A DNA stretch of 64,000 bases from Ornithinibacillus bavariensis (GTDB lineage Bacteria > Bacillota > Bacilli > Bacillales > Amphibacillaceae), in contig NZ_BORP01000005.1 in NCBI RefSeq assembly GCF_018333235.1, forward strand, positions 186,001 through 250,000, given 5' to 3'. Positions 53,740 through 63,742 of this stretch are shown one piece after another (within the stretch, counting starts at the first letter, position 1; every line of letters starts with the position of its first letter). The notes beneath the pieces are model-generated. The model saw nothing but the letters and a program-made list of their open reading frames with translations, was not told where the DNA came from and ran no database searches. The position numbers and the translations under genes were made by a program.

Positions 53740-55925
53740 CCCAGTATCCGTTTTATTAAATTTTTCCATAAGTTTGACAGTTCTTCTGTTCCGACCTTGC
53801 CATTACTATTTTGGTAGATTAGCTTTTCATAGGTTGTCGTTAATTGTCCCATTTCATCTGACCCATACCAGTTGTCAATTTTAGTAGCGAACTCCCGTAA
53901 CGTCTGATCTGGACCTTTGTTAAATCCTTTGTTTTTTAATAGCTTTAGAGTAAAGAGATACGCATCCTGATAAGAGGCTGCATCCTGTTTCTTGATTATT
54001 TTTCTGTGAAGGTAAATGGTTTCTAATTCAAATCTTTTCCAAAAAAGGAATCCAGCAAGTAATAGCAACAATACTACAATGATTACACCATGTATCCATG
54101 TAAAATCAAAGTTAAAACCATCTTCACTCTTACTAGGGCTGAATGCGTCCTGAGTTTCCTTAGGAGGCTCTGGCCTTTCTGGTTGATTTATTTCTGGTGC
54201 TTCTAATGCATCATCATGCTGATTATTCAAGCTTACATCATAATCATTTGGAACACGGAAGCCTTGTGTTGGTTCAAATGGCACCCAACCAACACCTTCA
54301 AAGTAAACCTCTACCCATGAGTGTGCATTAGCATTCGTAATTTCATACAGATCGGTACCCTCACCATCAATATTATCTTCAAGCTTTTCACCACTAGTAA
54401 AACCCTTTACCCATCTAGCAGGAATATCTAATGAACGCAGTAATACCACCATAGAAGAAGAAAAGTTATCACAATATCCTACCTTTGTTTCAAAAAGAAA
54501 TTGATCAACATAATCTTGTTCATCTGATGGAACGGCAACATCACTAGTCTGATAGACAAATCCATTCGCACTAAAATAACGTTCCACTGCACGTACCTTG
54601 TCGTATTGATTATCATATCTTGCAGTAATTTCCTCTGCTAAATCATAGACACGCTCCGGTACGGTGTTAGGTAAATTCGTGTATCTCTCTAATAACGTAG
54701 TGTCTGTCGGTGCTTGGCTCTTTCGCATGCGGTCAATTGGATAGGATGGATAATTATATCGGATAGAATAATCTCTTACTACTACATCCTTCCCATCTAT
54801 TTCTGTTTTCATTTCACCAGATTCTTCGTTTAACCAAAGACCTACTTCTTGGTTTTTAAGATTCACATGGGTAGCTCCATACGGATATATGAGCTTTGGA
54901 ATTTTTCCTCCTTCATCGAACTTTAAAGACATTTCATATGGCTCGGTCTCTACAGTGGAAGCAAAAGTCTCAAAGGTAATATTCCACTCTGGCTGTTCTA
55001 TATATTTATCAGAGCTGGAATTAACCCAGCCCTTACCTGTATATACATCCTTTGATTCAATTCGAAAATAGCTTTCTTTTTTCACATATGCTTGAAAAAC
55101 TTGCGTGTAGTCTTGAACAAAAGAACCACCTAATCTGGAATCATCCTCGCCATAGCCAACCTTTTGAACCGTATAACCTCCAGCGTTACCAAAGCTTTCC
55201 TTCGCGCTTTTTATGAATTCAACAGGATCATTCCATTGCGGTTCAAGCTTCGGCGCTGCATACCCAACCACGGTTGAAAATAAAACAATCATGACTAGTG
55301 GAAGTATCCAGAGTGAACGAAATCGAAAACTACTAGTAGTCATATTTTCTCGTTGTATCTCTCTGACTATATTGGCAATACCTAAAGCAAGGAAGGCAAT
55401 GACAAAGGTACGTGCAATTGCCCAATTAGCATGATACACAGTAAAGGTATCTAGTAACGCAATATAAATAAAAGTTAGCACACTAAATATCATCACGCGT
55501 TTAACTTGAATAAACCAATAATGAATTAAATAACTCATTAACCAAATAATGATTAAGAACAATAAGGTTCGAAACATATTGGATAAATCAAACCATTCTC
55601 TAGCTATTAGTGTCTGTATATTGTAAGTAAGGTCAGTGAATAACTCATGTAACCAGCGCATATTCCAGATAGGATAATCTGAAAAAATCCCATTCAAAAC
55701 AAATAGAATTCCAAACCCCTTTAAAATAAACGACAGCCACCACTTGACCTGAAGTAATGAAATAAAAAAGCAGAAAAATGTATACATGATAAAAATACCA
55801 ATAAACTTGGTGTCTGTAACTTGTTCAACAGGATAAAGCCACTCTAGGAATAACAAGAGTCCAGCAATATATAAAATGAAGGAATACACGAAAGGAATAT
55901 TAGATTGTCTTAATCGATTCACCAT
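53736..55925 (-). CDS. Transglutaminase-like membrane protein (YebA/TgpA-like)
   Basis: 729 residues. N-terminal block of about six membrane segments (10-225), then an extracytoplasmic region. The transglutaminase-core domain (about 450-580) has the triad Cys in VGYCDNFSS, His in NAHSWVEV, and an acidic position in VPFEPTQGF. A further segment (about 618-640) leads to a cytoplasmic DUF4129-like tail. Overlaps the DUF58 gene by 7 bases; the three-gene set MoxR-DUF58-transglutaminase is conserved in Bacillaceae and likely acts on envelope proteins, substrate unknown. Confidence 0.87.
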   Translation of the reverse strand: MVNRLRQSNIPFVYSFILYIAGLLLFLEWLYPVEQVTDTKFIGIFIMYTFFCFFISLLQVKWWLSFILKGFGILFVLNGIFSDYPIWNMRWLHELFTDLTYNIQTLIAREWFDLSNMFRTLLFLIIIWLMSYLIHYWFIQVKRVMIFSVLTFIYIALLDTFTVYHANWAIARTFVIAFLALGIANIVREIQRENMTTSSFRFRSLWILPLVMIVLFSTVVGYAAPKLEPQWNDPVEFIKSAKESFGNAGGYTVQKVGYGEDDSRLGGSFVQDYTQVFQAYVKKESYFRIESKDVYTGKGWVNSSSDKYIEQPEWNITFETFASTVETEPYEMSLKFDEGGKIPKLIYPYGATHVNLKNQEVGLWLNEESGEMKTEIDGKDVVVRDYSIRYNYPSYPIDRMRKSQAPTDTTLLERYTNLPNTVPERVYDLAEEITARYDNQYDKVRAVERYFSANGFVYQTSDVAVPSDEQDYVDQFLFETKVGYCDNFSSSMVVLLRSLDIPARWVKGFTSGEKLEDNIDGEGTDLYEITNANAHSWVEVYFEGVGWVPFEPTQGFRVPNDYDVSLNNQHDDALEAPEINQPERPEPPKETQDAFSPSKSEDGFNFDFTWIHGVIIVVLLLLLAGFLFWKRFELETIYLHRKIIKKQDAASYQDAYLFTLKLLKNKGFNKGPDQTLREFATKIDNWYGSDEMGQLTTTYEKLIYQNSNGKVGTEELSNLWKNLIKRILG

Positions 55926-57187
55926 GTAATCACCTCAACCGGATCCATCACTAATTCCTTCTCTGTTAGCACACAAACACCAACACCATCATTACGAAGC
56001 CTTTGAATCAGCTGATGCTCCAATGTTGTAATCCTTTTTTCCGCTTGAATAAATATGATCATAGCCTTTTTATCTCGTAATCGCACATGCTGTAATGTTT
56101 CGATTAATTGTTCATCTAAATGAGTAGTAACAATCACGACATAAATGCTACTCGTTATTTTTGTCATTTCCTCCTTCAGCTTAGAGGCGAAGGGCTTTGT
56201 AGTACCTGGTTGAATTTGTGTTAAGTGCTTACGAATCCATTCCATTTTCATTGGGTCATGTTTTACTGGAAAAAGAACCGTGTCCGTACCAATAGAAAGG
56301 AACCCTACCTGTGATGCCTGCTTCCGAATGGTATCCATTAAGGAAATACTCATTTCGACAGTAGCTTCATAGGCTAATAGATTCATTCCATCATAATAAC
56401 AGCTATCTAAAATAATAAGCGTGTCTGTACTTTTTTCTTGTTCAAATTCCTTGGTCATCACATTACTTTTCTTAGCTGTTTGTTTCCAATCTATCCAAGA
56501 GAATTTATCTCCAGGTTTATATTCTCTTACCCCTGAGGCTACATTCGTATTTTTTAAATGCATCGCAAAGGAAGAGATAGAGCCCTGCTCATAGCTGTTC
56601 ATTTTCTCGACAAGATGAACTGGACGCTCTATCGGATAAACCATCAACTCTGTTGTAGCCGGATAGACATGCTCTTTTTTAATTAGTCCAAATATATCTC
56701 CAGTTCGAACCCTTACAGCTGGTAATACATGATTACCACGTGGGAGCTGGCTTAAATTATAAGTAATGTCTATTTTTCTCTTAAACCACGGAAAAATAAG
56801 CTTTTTAATCTGTCTACCTTTATATAATTTATTGGGATGCTCCAAATATTGATATTTCGTATGTCTTGTATCTACTCGATTTAAAGTGTCCGGGAATACC
56901 TCTTCCACAACACAATAGTAGATTGGAAAAGGAAATCTCCGTCTTATTTGAATAGTTAAGGTTATTTGATCCCCGGTTGCGACCACATGCTTCGAACTTT
57001 TGCGCTCAACCTTCCACTTAGATATGGGATAAAAGGCAAATCCAATTAAATATAGAAAAATCGGGAGAAAGCCATAAAATAAAAACCAGCTCGTGAATCC
57101 TCCTTGAAACATTGCATAGGCAAAAAGTAAAGCAAATAATAGTAGGACGAAAATCACATTACGTACAAAACGAAACGTTCTTCGCAT
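55919..57187 (-). CDS. DUF58 / VWA-type protein (YeaD-like)
   Basis: 422 residues. Two N-terminal membrane segments (about 10-28, 32-52). The DUF58 motif lies near residue 215: SGVREYKPGDKFSWIDWKQTAKKSNVMTKEFEQE. A VWA-like fold follows, with LIILDSCYYDG where a MIDAS site would lie. Usually works with the MoxR ATPase next to it as a chaperone-like pair. Starts 3 bases after the ATPase stop. Confidence 0.88.
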   Translation of the reverse strand: MRRTFRFVRNVIFVLLLFALLFAYAMFQGGFTSWFLFYGFLPIFLYLIGFAFYPISKWKVERKSSKHVVATGDQITLTIQIRRRFPFPIYYCVVEEVFPDTLNRVDTRHTKYQYLEHPNKLYKGRQIKKLIFPWFKRKIDITYNLSQLPRGNHVLPAVRVRTGDIFGLIKKEHVYPATTELMVYPIERPVHLVEKMNSYEQGSISSFAMHLKNTNVASGVREYKPGDKFSWIDWKQTAKKSNVMTKEFEQEKSTDTLIILDSCYYDGMNLLAYEATVEMSISLMDTIRKQASQVGFLSIGTDTVLFPVKHDPMKMEWIRKHLTQIQPGTTKPFASKLKEEMTKITSSIYVVIVTTHLDEQLIETLQHVRLRDKKAMIIFIQAEKRITTLEHQLIQRLRNDGVGVCVLTEKELVMDPVEVITW

Positions 57188-57190
57188 CCT

Positions 57191-58147
57191 CTAAAATTCC
57201 TTTCGAATTGGTACAAATGTCTGCTTTACAATTGTCTCCACGATTTGCTTTGCAGTATTTCCATCATACTTTGCTTCCGAGGTTAAGATGATGCGGTGTG
57301 TTAACACATACGGTGCCAAGTATTTCACATCGTCAGGTAGTACAAAATCCCTCCCCTTGATGAAGGCATATGCTTTTGCAGCTTTCATTAGCGCAATCGA
57401 ACCACGTGGACTAACTCCTAGAAAAATAGCGTTATAGTTACGTGTTTCTCTAACAAGATTAATAATATATTGCTGAACATTTGACTCTATATATACATTT
57501 CGAACTTCCTCCTGTATGGATACCAATTCTTCTTTAGTCATAACAGGAGAAATCGTTTCAATTGGGTGCTGTTTTGAGGTTCTTTCTAACATCTCTAGCT
57601 CTTCCCGTAATGAAGGGTAGCCCATTGTTAGCTTTAATAAGAAACGGTCTAGCTGAGCCTCCGGTAACGGATAAGTACCTTCATATTCAATAGGGTTTTG
57701 AGTGGCCATGACGAAAAATGGTCTTTGAAGTGGAATTGTTTTCCCATCAACTGTAACACTCTTTTCCTCCATGCCCTCTAATAATGCAGATTGTGTCTTC
57801 GGCGAGGTTCTATTTATTTCATCCGCTAAAACAATGTTCCCTAGGATTGGACCCCCACGAAACTCAAATTCCATCTCCTTAGGGTTATATATAGAAATAC
57901 CCGTTACATCTGACGGTAATAAATCTGGAGTAAATTGAATACGTTTAAAATCACAATCCAGTGATTTTGCTAAAGTTCGAACAAGCATCGTTTTCCCTAC
58001 ACCAGGCACATCTTCAAGTAAAACATGCCCTTCCGCAAGTAATGCTACTAAGCTTAATACAGCTACATCTTCTTTACCAATCATTACTTTATTTATATTC
58101 TCGATGACTTTCTCGATTTTCGCATTGTATACCATTGTTTCCTGCAT
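57191..58147 (-). CDS. MoxR-family AAA+ ATPase (YeaC-like)
   Basis: 318 residues. Walker A EDVPGVGKTML near residue 45, Walker B IVLADEINRTSP near 110, sensor 1 in MATQNPIEYEGTYPLPEAQLDRF, and sensor 2 in SPRGSIAL. First gene of the three-gene unit with DUF58 and transglutaminase genes. M1 is supported by GGGG at 9 bases; an internal ATG four codons in has AGGAA close by. Confidence 0.92.
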   Translation of the reverse strand: MQETMVYNAKIEKVIENINKVMIGKEDVAVLSLVALLAEGHVLLEDVPGVGKTMLVRTLAKSLDCDFKRIQFTPDLLPSDVTGISIYNPKEMEFEFRGGPILGNIVLADEINRTSPKTQSALLEGMEEKSVTVDGKTIPLQRPFFVMATQNPIEYEGTYPLPEAQLDRFLLKLTMGYPSLREELEMLERTSKQHPIETISPVMTKEELVSIQEEVRNVYIESNVQQYIINLVRETRNYNAIFLGVSPRGSIALMKAAKAYAFIKGRDFVLPDDVKYLAPYVLTHRIILTSEAKYDGNTAKQIVETIVKQTFVPIRKEF

Positions 58148-58459
58148 CTACTAACGCCCCTCTGCTTATATTCCCGTACCCCTTAACTATACTAAAAATC
58201 TGCTAGTTAGTAAAAGGTTACTTAAAATATATTATTTTCAGAAAAATGTGTTTGTATACCTAATAAGCTATTGATTTTTGCTTAACTCATGCTATTTATA
58301 TTCACAGTTCTTCACAGTTTTAAACAGGAATAAGAGAACGTAAAGAGAATGATATAAGGATGTAATGGAGACTAGCTATAATTACTATTTTTACCTGATT
58401 AGTTAATAATTCACTATTTACTCCTTTAATTTCTTTCTACCATTCATTTCAGACTCATT
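58148..58459. other. Intergenic region upstream of the MoxR unit
   Basis: About 310 AT-rich bases before the tandem repeat. It must hold the promoter of the minus-strand MoxR unit, but I see no clear -35/-10 pair and no ORF with a ribosome site. Confidence 0.5.
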
Positions 58460-58464
58460 CATAT

Positions 58465-58795
58465 TGCAAAGTGATGCTTATTATTGATCCATGCTTCATT
58501 TGGTGTCTTTTTCATGTTCGAAATGATGCATATCACGGCTCTATGATTCATTTCATCCTTCTTCTCATTCTGAAATGACGTTTACAACCTCCCTGTACAT
58601 CATTTCATCCTCTAACTCATTCCAAAATGACGCTTACTACTGCTCTACGCTTCATTTCAGCACCCTCTCCAGGTCCAAAATGACGCTTACAACCCCTCTA
58701 TACATCATTTCATCCTCCATCTCATTCCAAAATGATGTTTTCAACCTCTCTATACATCATTTCATCCTCCATCTCATTCCAAAATGACGTGAATT
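58465..58795. repeat. 52-bp tandem repeat array (six to seven units)
   Basis: The anchor ATGAYG recurs at 58471, 58523, 58575, 58627, 58680, 58732 and 58784, i.e. steps of 52, 52, 52, 53, 52 and 52 bases. The last two full units are the most alike; the first ones have decayed. Each unit holds an inverted pair, TGAAATGA or AAAATGA and TCATTTCA, so each could form a small hairpin. An ORF crossing the array is low-complexity and has no ribosome site. Confidence 0.85.
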
Positions 58796-58800
58796 ACCAA

Positions 58801-58830
58801 AAAAGGACAACCTGAGGGGTTGCCCTTTTT
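58801..58830. terminator. Intrinsic terminator after the amidase gene
   Basis: Minus strand GGGCAACC / GGTTGTCC (one mismatch) with a 5-base loop, followed by TTTTTT. The plus strand also ends in TTTTT. Confidence 0.85.
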
Positions 58831-58837
58831 CGCCGCA

Positions 58838-60352
58838 TTAAAGTATATGTTCAACTTCTTTAAAATAGGGATTACCTTTCATTCCTATCCAAAGCTCTGT
58901 TTGTTCAAGCTGATAGGCTAATTGGAGTAAGCGATGTTCTTCACCCTTTGATGCCATCACTTGCACACCTAGTGGAAGGCCTTCTTCTGATAGATAAACA
59001 GGGAGAGAAACCGCTGGTTGCCCAGTAAGGTTTGCAAGCTGGGTATATGGTGTATAGGTTAAACTCGGTAGGAACATTTCATAAATTAGCTCTTGTTGAC
59101 CATATTTATCTAGGCGCTCCACTTGTTCACGCAGTTCTGCTTGCTTTGCTTCGGAATGCGTAAGCTCTCCAACCTTTGGTGCTGTATATGCAGTTGCTGG
59201 AGTAATGTAAAAATCATACGTACGATGTAATTCTGCCATTTGTGCTGCCGCTGTATCCCAAGCAGCCAAACTAGCCGAAAACTCCGCTGCCGTTACTGAT
59301 TTTCCAGCTACGTTCAATAACCATGACTCTATTTCCATATCATCCGCAGTTAACGTTCGACCAAATGCTGCTTCTAACTCCGTTACCATCGCAGCAATCT
59401 CACCACTATTCATCATGTAGTACTGACGCATTAGCTCAATACCATCCACATCGTTCTCTTTTTCCTCTACATGATGTCCCTCTTGTTCTAGCCAAGATAC
59501 TACTTGCATTACAGCTCGCTTTGCATCCTCAGAGACAGGTGTTCCAACAGGTGATTTCGTCGTATAAGCGATGCGTAATGATTTTCCAAAAGGCTTTTTC
59601 ATTTCTTCTTGAAAACTTCCAGGGAAAAGTGGCGTTTGGAAGGCTGCCTCTGGCTGTACAACCTGTACCAAGTCAAGAAGGGCAGCACTATCACGAACCG
59701 TCCTAGATAAAGCAAAATCAATCGATGCACCTTGCCACTGCCTGCCAGCTCCTGGTCCAACAGGTGTACGTCCACGTGTAGGCTTTAAGCCAAATAGTCC
59801 TGAAAATGAAGCAGGAATTCGAATGGAGCCACCACCATCACTAGCTCCTGCCATTGGTACAACACCTGCTGCAATAGCTGCAGCACTACCACCACTTGAG
59901 CCACCAGGTGAATATGCTGTATTCCATGGATTCCTAGATGGTCCGTATAATACAGGCTCTGATATATTCTTTAGCCCGAATTCTGGAGTATTCGTATGTC
60001 CTAGAAAAAGGAATCCAGATTGCTTAAGCTTATTAACATAATTAGAATTTCGTTTGGCAAAATTAGAACGGAGTAATCTCGAACCAGAAGTTAGTGGCTC
60101 GCCATTCAATGATTGTGAGATATTTTTCAGTAAAAAGGGGACCCCTGAAAAAGGGCCATCCTCCACTTTAATATTCTCTACTTCTTGTAAAGTCTTATCT
60201 TTCCTATCATGAATTACAGCATTTAAAGTTGGATTAACCTTTTCTAATTGTTCAAAGCTTAATGATACAAGCTCCTTTGGTGTTACCTCTTTTTTCTTCA
60301 GTAATGCTGCCATTTCTACTGCATCTAATTTTATATAAGTAGAAAGATCCAT
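58838..60352 (-). CDS. Amidase-signature family hydrolase
   Basis: 504 residues. The Ser-cisSer-Lys triad is visible: Lys in GVPFLLKN near residue 77, the signature SPGGSSGGSAAAIAAGVVP near 150 with cis-Ser, and nucleophile Ser in GASDGGGSIRIPAS. Not adjacent to gatC/gatB, so it is not the tRNA amidotransferase subunit; more like general amidases. No signal peptide, so cytoplasmic. Substrate unknown. Single gene with its own terminator. Confidence 0.88.
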   Translation of the reverse strand: MDLSTYIKLDAVEMAALLKKKEVTPKELVSLSFEQLEKVNPTLNAVIHDRKDKTLQEVENIKVEDGPFSGVPFLLKNISQSLNGEPLTSGSRLLRSNFAKRNSNYVNKLKQSGFLFLGHTNTPEFGLKNISEPVLYGPSRNPWNTAYSPGGSSGGSAAAIAAGVVPMAGASDGGGSIRIPASFSGLFGLKPTRGRTPVGPGAGRQWQGASIDFALSRTVRDSAALLDLVQVVQPEAAFQTPLFPGSFQEEMKKPFGKSLRIAYTTKSPVGTPVSEDAKRAVMQVVSWLEQEGHHVEEKENDVDGIELMRQYYMMNSGEIAAMVTELEAAFGRTLTADDMEIESWLLNVAGKSVTAAEFSASLAAWDTAAAQMAELHRTYDFYITPATAYTAPKVGELTHSEAKQAELREQVERLDKYGQQELIYEMFLPSLTYTPYTQLANLTGQPAVSLPVYLSEEGLPLGVQVMASKGEEHRLLQLAYQLEQTELWIGMKGNPYFKEVEHIL

Positions 60353-60902
60353 GCTAACACCCCATTTTCCTATAGTATCCCATAATTATTTTCCAATTTC
60401 TTTCACGATAACTTAACAATCTATTTATCATGTCTAAATGCACACATATGTCTAACTGGTCTTAATCCACCAAAGCTCTTAGATAGAATGGTACTCTTTT
60501 CTATAGTTCCCATACAAAACCTATCAAAGAGAAACAGCCATGATATTTCCCTTTACTTGCCTTATACTTCTGAAATACCTTATTTTAACTATTAAACGGA
60601 CTATTATAGTCATATGATATCATGCTAAAGCACTCTTTGTAACTTTAATTCCTTTTGTATTGTATGGATTGTTTTTTAAACTAAATCAAAAGAGTTAGCG
60701 AAGAGCACAATAGGAATTTTGTTATATTCGCACTTTCCACTTACCAACAATATGCCACTAGTATACAACTTAACTATTAAATACTACCAATTACTAATAA
60801 TCCTAAACTGCCTGTCATAGAATATTACGACCATCGGAAACATTTTGAAGCTATTTAATGTTCCTATTGAACAATAATACTTTTTTTAAAAGGGGAATCT
60901 AA
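60353..60902. other. Intergenic region between amidase and binding-protein genes
   Basis: 550 AT-rich bases between divergent genes. It should carry both promoters; no near-consensus pair, no large dyad and no ORF with a ribosome site stood out. Confidence 0.5.
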
Positions 60903-62711
60903 ATGAATAAAAAAACGATTTTTCGTTTAACTTTTATAACCCTTCTTATTTTTATTCTAGCTGCTTTAGTTGCCTGTACGAGTAATATAAGGGAAGCAGA
61001 AATGGATATGAATGTACAAAAACAATTGAAACAAGATACGAAAGAAAAAAGTGAGAGAACGCAAAAAAAACCTAAAGCAGGCGGTACATTAGTAGGAGGA
61101 ATGTATACTTCTCCAACAGGAATGTTTAATCCATTATTTTACGAGGAAGCAAATGAAGAAAATATCTTAGCATTTACACATGAAAGTCTAGTAAGTCGGA
61201 ATGAACATCTTGAGTTTGTTCCTAAATTAGCAGAAAAATGGGAGATTAATGAAGCGCATACCGAATTAACGCTGTTCTTAAAGAAAGGTGTAAAGTGGCA
61301 TGATGGCGAGAAATTTACAGCAAACGATGTCGTTTTTACTTATGAATCGATTTCACATCCTGATTATATTCAGGCGGGTGGAATACTCACCTCGTATGCC
61401 GAACCTCTCTTAGACTATATACCCTTTAGTAATGGGGAAACTCAAAAATTTGAAGGTGTAGTAGCAAAGGATGACTATACCGTAATATTTAAATTTAGCA
61501 AGCCAACGATTAATCCAATTCATTTTGCGAGTGCACCTATCATACCAAAACATATATTTGAGGACATTCCAGTGGCGGAAATGCCTAAAGCACCAGAATC
61601 CCTTGAAGCTGGTAAAGTAATTGGGACTGGACCATTTAGACTTACAGAAATGGTTGAGAACGAGCAATATGTACTTGAAGGGCATAAAGATTATTGGCAA
61701 GGTACACCTTATCTAAACAAAATAATTTGGCGAGTTGTTCCTCCTTCCGTGATAGTTGACCAATTAGAAAATGGCGAAATTGATTTTATCGCTAATCCAG
61801 ATGGTATTCCATTAGAATCTATTAATAATGTCCATGAATTAGAAAATATTACTATCATTGAACAGCCAAGCTTCAGTTATCAGCTACTTGGTTTTAAGCA
61901 CAATTACCGTACAAAAGAAGATATTGAATTAGGAATATTTGATCCAGATAATTGGAAATCAAATAAAAAACTATCGAGCACTAAAGTGCGACAAGCGATA
62001 GCCTTCGCTATTAATCGTGAAGCTATCCTTGAAGAGGTACTTTATAATCATGGTGCGATAATAAACGCCCCTATTGCTAAACCATTCTGGGCTTATGACG
62101 AAAATGCGACCAAAAATTATGCATTTAACCCCAAAAAAGCCTCGACAATTCTAGATGAATTGGGCTATTTGGACAACAATGATGATGGATTCCGTGAAGA
62201 CCCAGATGACAATGAGTGGGTATTGAACTTTAATTATCCTATCGGAAACGAATTACATGAAAAATCCGCATCCCTAATTAAGAAAATGCTTGGAGATATT
62301 GGGATTAATGTACATCTGCGGCCCCAAAAAATGGCAGCATTCATGGAAGACCTATCCAATGACAAAAATGAATTGGATTTATATCTGCTTGGCTGGAATC
62401 TAGGAAGTGTGGACCCTGATCCTACGGAAATGTGGGGTGCTACAGCTACCTACAACTTCTCTCGTTGGAACAATCCAAAGTCAGATGAATTATTAAAAAA
62501 GGCAGTGAAAGCACCAGAGGCATACGAACAAGATTATCGAAAAAAAGTTTATAAAGATTGGCAAGAACTCTTCTCCGAGGACCTACCGGTATTATTGCTT
62601 TATGCACAAAATAGCGTATGGGCATATAATAATCGACTACAAGGGGTCGAGCCGCTACCACTCACCATGTACAATAATCCACATCTTTGGTGGGTTACAG
62701 TCGGAAAGTGA
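60903..62711 (+). CDS. Oligopeptide-binding lipoprotein (SBP family 5, AppA/OppA-like)
   Basis: 602 residues. Signal peptide with lipobox LVAC (Cys25), a charged spacer to about 58, then the SBP_bac_5 fold: GGTLVGGMYTSPTGMFNPLF, the family signature region LAEKWEINEAHTELTLFLKKGVKWHDGEKFTANDVVFTY near 105-145, and GTGPFRL near 235. Binds peptides (or nickel/heme-like ligands in some relatives) outside the cell for an ABC importer. No permease or ATPase gene is near, so it is an orphan that must share an importer elsewhere. Confidence 0.88.
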   Translation: MNKKTIFRLTFITLLIFILAALVACTSNIREAEMDMNVQKQLKQDTKEKSERTQKKPKAGGTLVGGMYTSPTGMFNPLFYEEANEENILAFTHESLVSRNEHLEFVPKLAEKWEINEAHTELTLFLKKGVKWHDGEKFTANDVVFTYESISHPDYIQAGGILTSYAEPLLDYIPFSNGETQKFEGVVAKDDYTVIFKFSKPTINPIHFASAPIIPKHIFEDIPVAEMPKAPESLEAGKVIGTGPFRLTEMVENEQYVLEGHKDYWQGTPYLNKIIWRVVPPSVIVDQLENGEIDFIANPDGIPLESINNVHELENITIIEQPSFSYQLLGFKHNYRTKEDIELGIFDPDNWKSNKKLSSTKVRQAIAFAINREAILEEVLYNHGAIINAPIAKPFWAYDENATKNYAFNPKKASTILDELGYLDNNDDGFREDPDDNEWVLNFNYPIGNELHEKSASLIKKMLGDIGINVHLRPQKMAAFMEDLSNDKNELDLYLLGWNLGSVDPDPTEMWGATATYNFSRWNNPKSDELLKKAVKAPEAYEQDYRKKVYKDWQELFSEDLPVLLLYAQNSVWAYNNRLQGVEPLPLTMYNNPHLWWVTVGK

Positions 62712-62898
62712 AAATCATTTCATCCATCCCATTTGACTATTTTAAGTATATTTCAGATTCAATGTTTGGCCCCTAGTAATTGTTTTTTAGATGATGGACT
62801 TCGTGATGCATTAAGATCGATGAGTATTCGTTAATAATATAAAACGACGAGAATATTTCACCTGCTAACGGTCAGAATACTATCAGGAGGTGCATGAA

Positions 62899-63108
62899 AT
62901 GAGTAAAAAACAGGATAAGACACCTGAAAAGCTAAATGTTCAATTAGGCGGTATGGAAATTTACGGTACAACTGGTAACACAGAATTTGCTGGATACAAG
63001 ACATCTGGAGATATTGAAAATGCAGGCAAACCTGACAAGGGATTTAAAAAAAATGATAAAAATGGAGCAATTGCCTCATTAGATAGTCATAACATTGGAG
63101 ATGATTAG
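62899..63108 (+). CDS. Small hydrophilic protein, unknown
   Basis: 69 residues from ATG 62899, at 8 bases from AGGAGG; the ATG at 62890 is too close. Lys/Gly/Asp/Asn-rich and without hydrophobic segments (MEIYGTTGNTEFAGYKTSGD, AGKPDKGFKKNDKNG), so it is likely soluble and poorly structured, like small Bacillus stress or spore-associated proteins. I do not recognise a family. Followed by a strong terminator. Confidence 0.6.
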   Translation: MSKKQDKTPEKLNVQLGGMEIYGTTGNTEFAGYKTSGDIENAGKPDKGFKKNDKNGAIASLDSHNIGDD

Positions 63109-63118
63109 TCTTACTAAT

Positions 63119-63145
63119 AAAAGCCTTTCTACTAGAAGGGCTTTT
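63119..63145 (+). terminator. Intrinsic terminator
   Basis: AAAAGCCTTTCT / AGAAGGGCTTTT, 12-bp stem (one GU) with a 3-base loop, followed by ATTTTTAT. Lies between converging genes and can act for both. Confidence 0.88.
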
Positions 63146-63181
63146 ATTTTTATGAGTATAACCGTCAACATCTATTATGGA

Positions 63182-63595
63182 TTAAAAAACCTCTAATATT
63201 ACCTCCGAAAAGCCATTTCCCGATACCTCAAAGCACTTATAATCTATTCTTCCATTTAAAAATGAGATGATGAACATTAGCACATTTACGTCTGGATGAT
63301 GTAGTATATCCTGTCTTGAGGGAAATGGTGGTGCCGTGGGGTGAGAATGATAAATCATTAATACTTTTTCTTCTTTTTCCTCTATTTTTCGAAGTGTTTC
63401 TCGTACATTCGACTGGCTAACTAAAAATTGGCTCCTTGTTGTTGACTCGTTTTTTAGTTCCCAATTAGTGAGTACTTCTTTCATCGACTTTCCACTTAAT
63501 AGTCCACAACATTCATAAGGCAATACTTGATGACATCTGGTTATTACCATTTGCAATAGCTCCTTTGGTATTCGAACCACTCTTTCACCTTTCAT
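63182..63595 (-). CDS. JAMM/Mov34-family metallopeptidase (M67)
   Basis: 137 residues. Complete JAMM zinc motif: Glu28 (PYECCGLLSG), His83-x-His85 (YHSHPT) and Asp96 exactly ten residues after His85 (PSRQD). Bacterial members clip ubiquitin-like carrier proteins such as MoaD/ThiS/CysO fusions or small peptides. No sulfur-carrier gene is visible in the window. Single minus-strand gene. Confidence 0.87.
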   Translation of the reverse strand: MKGERVVRIPKELLQMVITRCHQVLPYECCGLLSGKSMKEVLTNWELKNESTTRSQFLVSQSNVRETLRKIEEKEEKVLMIYHSHPTAPPFPSRQDILHHPDVNVLMFIISFLNGRIDYKCFEVSGNGFSEVILEVF

Positions 63596-63742
63596 TTTAA
63601 TTACTCCTTTTATGAATAATTACTGATTTATGCAGCTATCCCATTTGATTAATCATTTACCTAGCTTGCTATTCATTAATAAATCCATAATTATTTGCAT
63701 AAGTATAAAGAAGCGAAATGAAGGAAAGGAGTTGAAGAACCA

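Noticed and set aside
58575-58787. 70-codon ORF over the 52-bp repeats
   Set aside because: Low-complexity product caused by the repeat period and no ribosome site; noncoding repeat is the better reading.
58465-58795. CRISPR array
   Set aside because: The whole 52-bp unit is repeated; there are no unique spacers and no cas genes.
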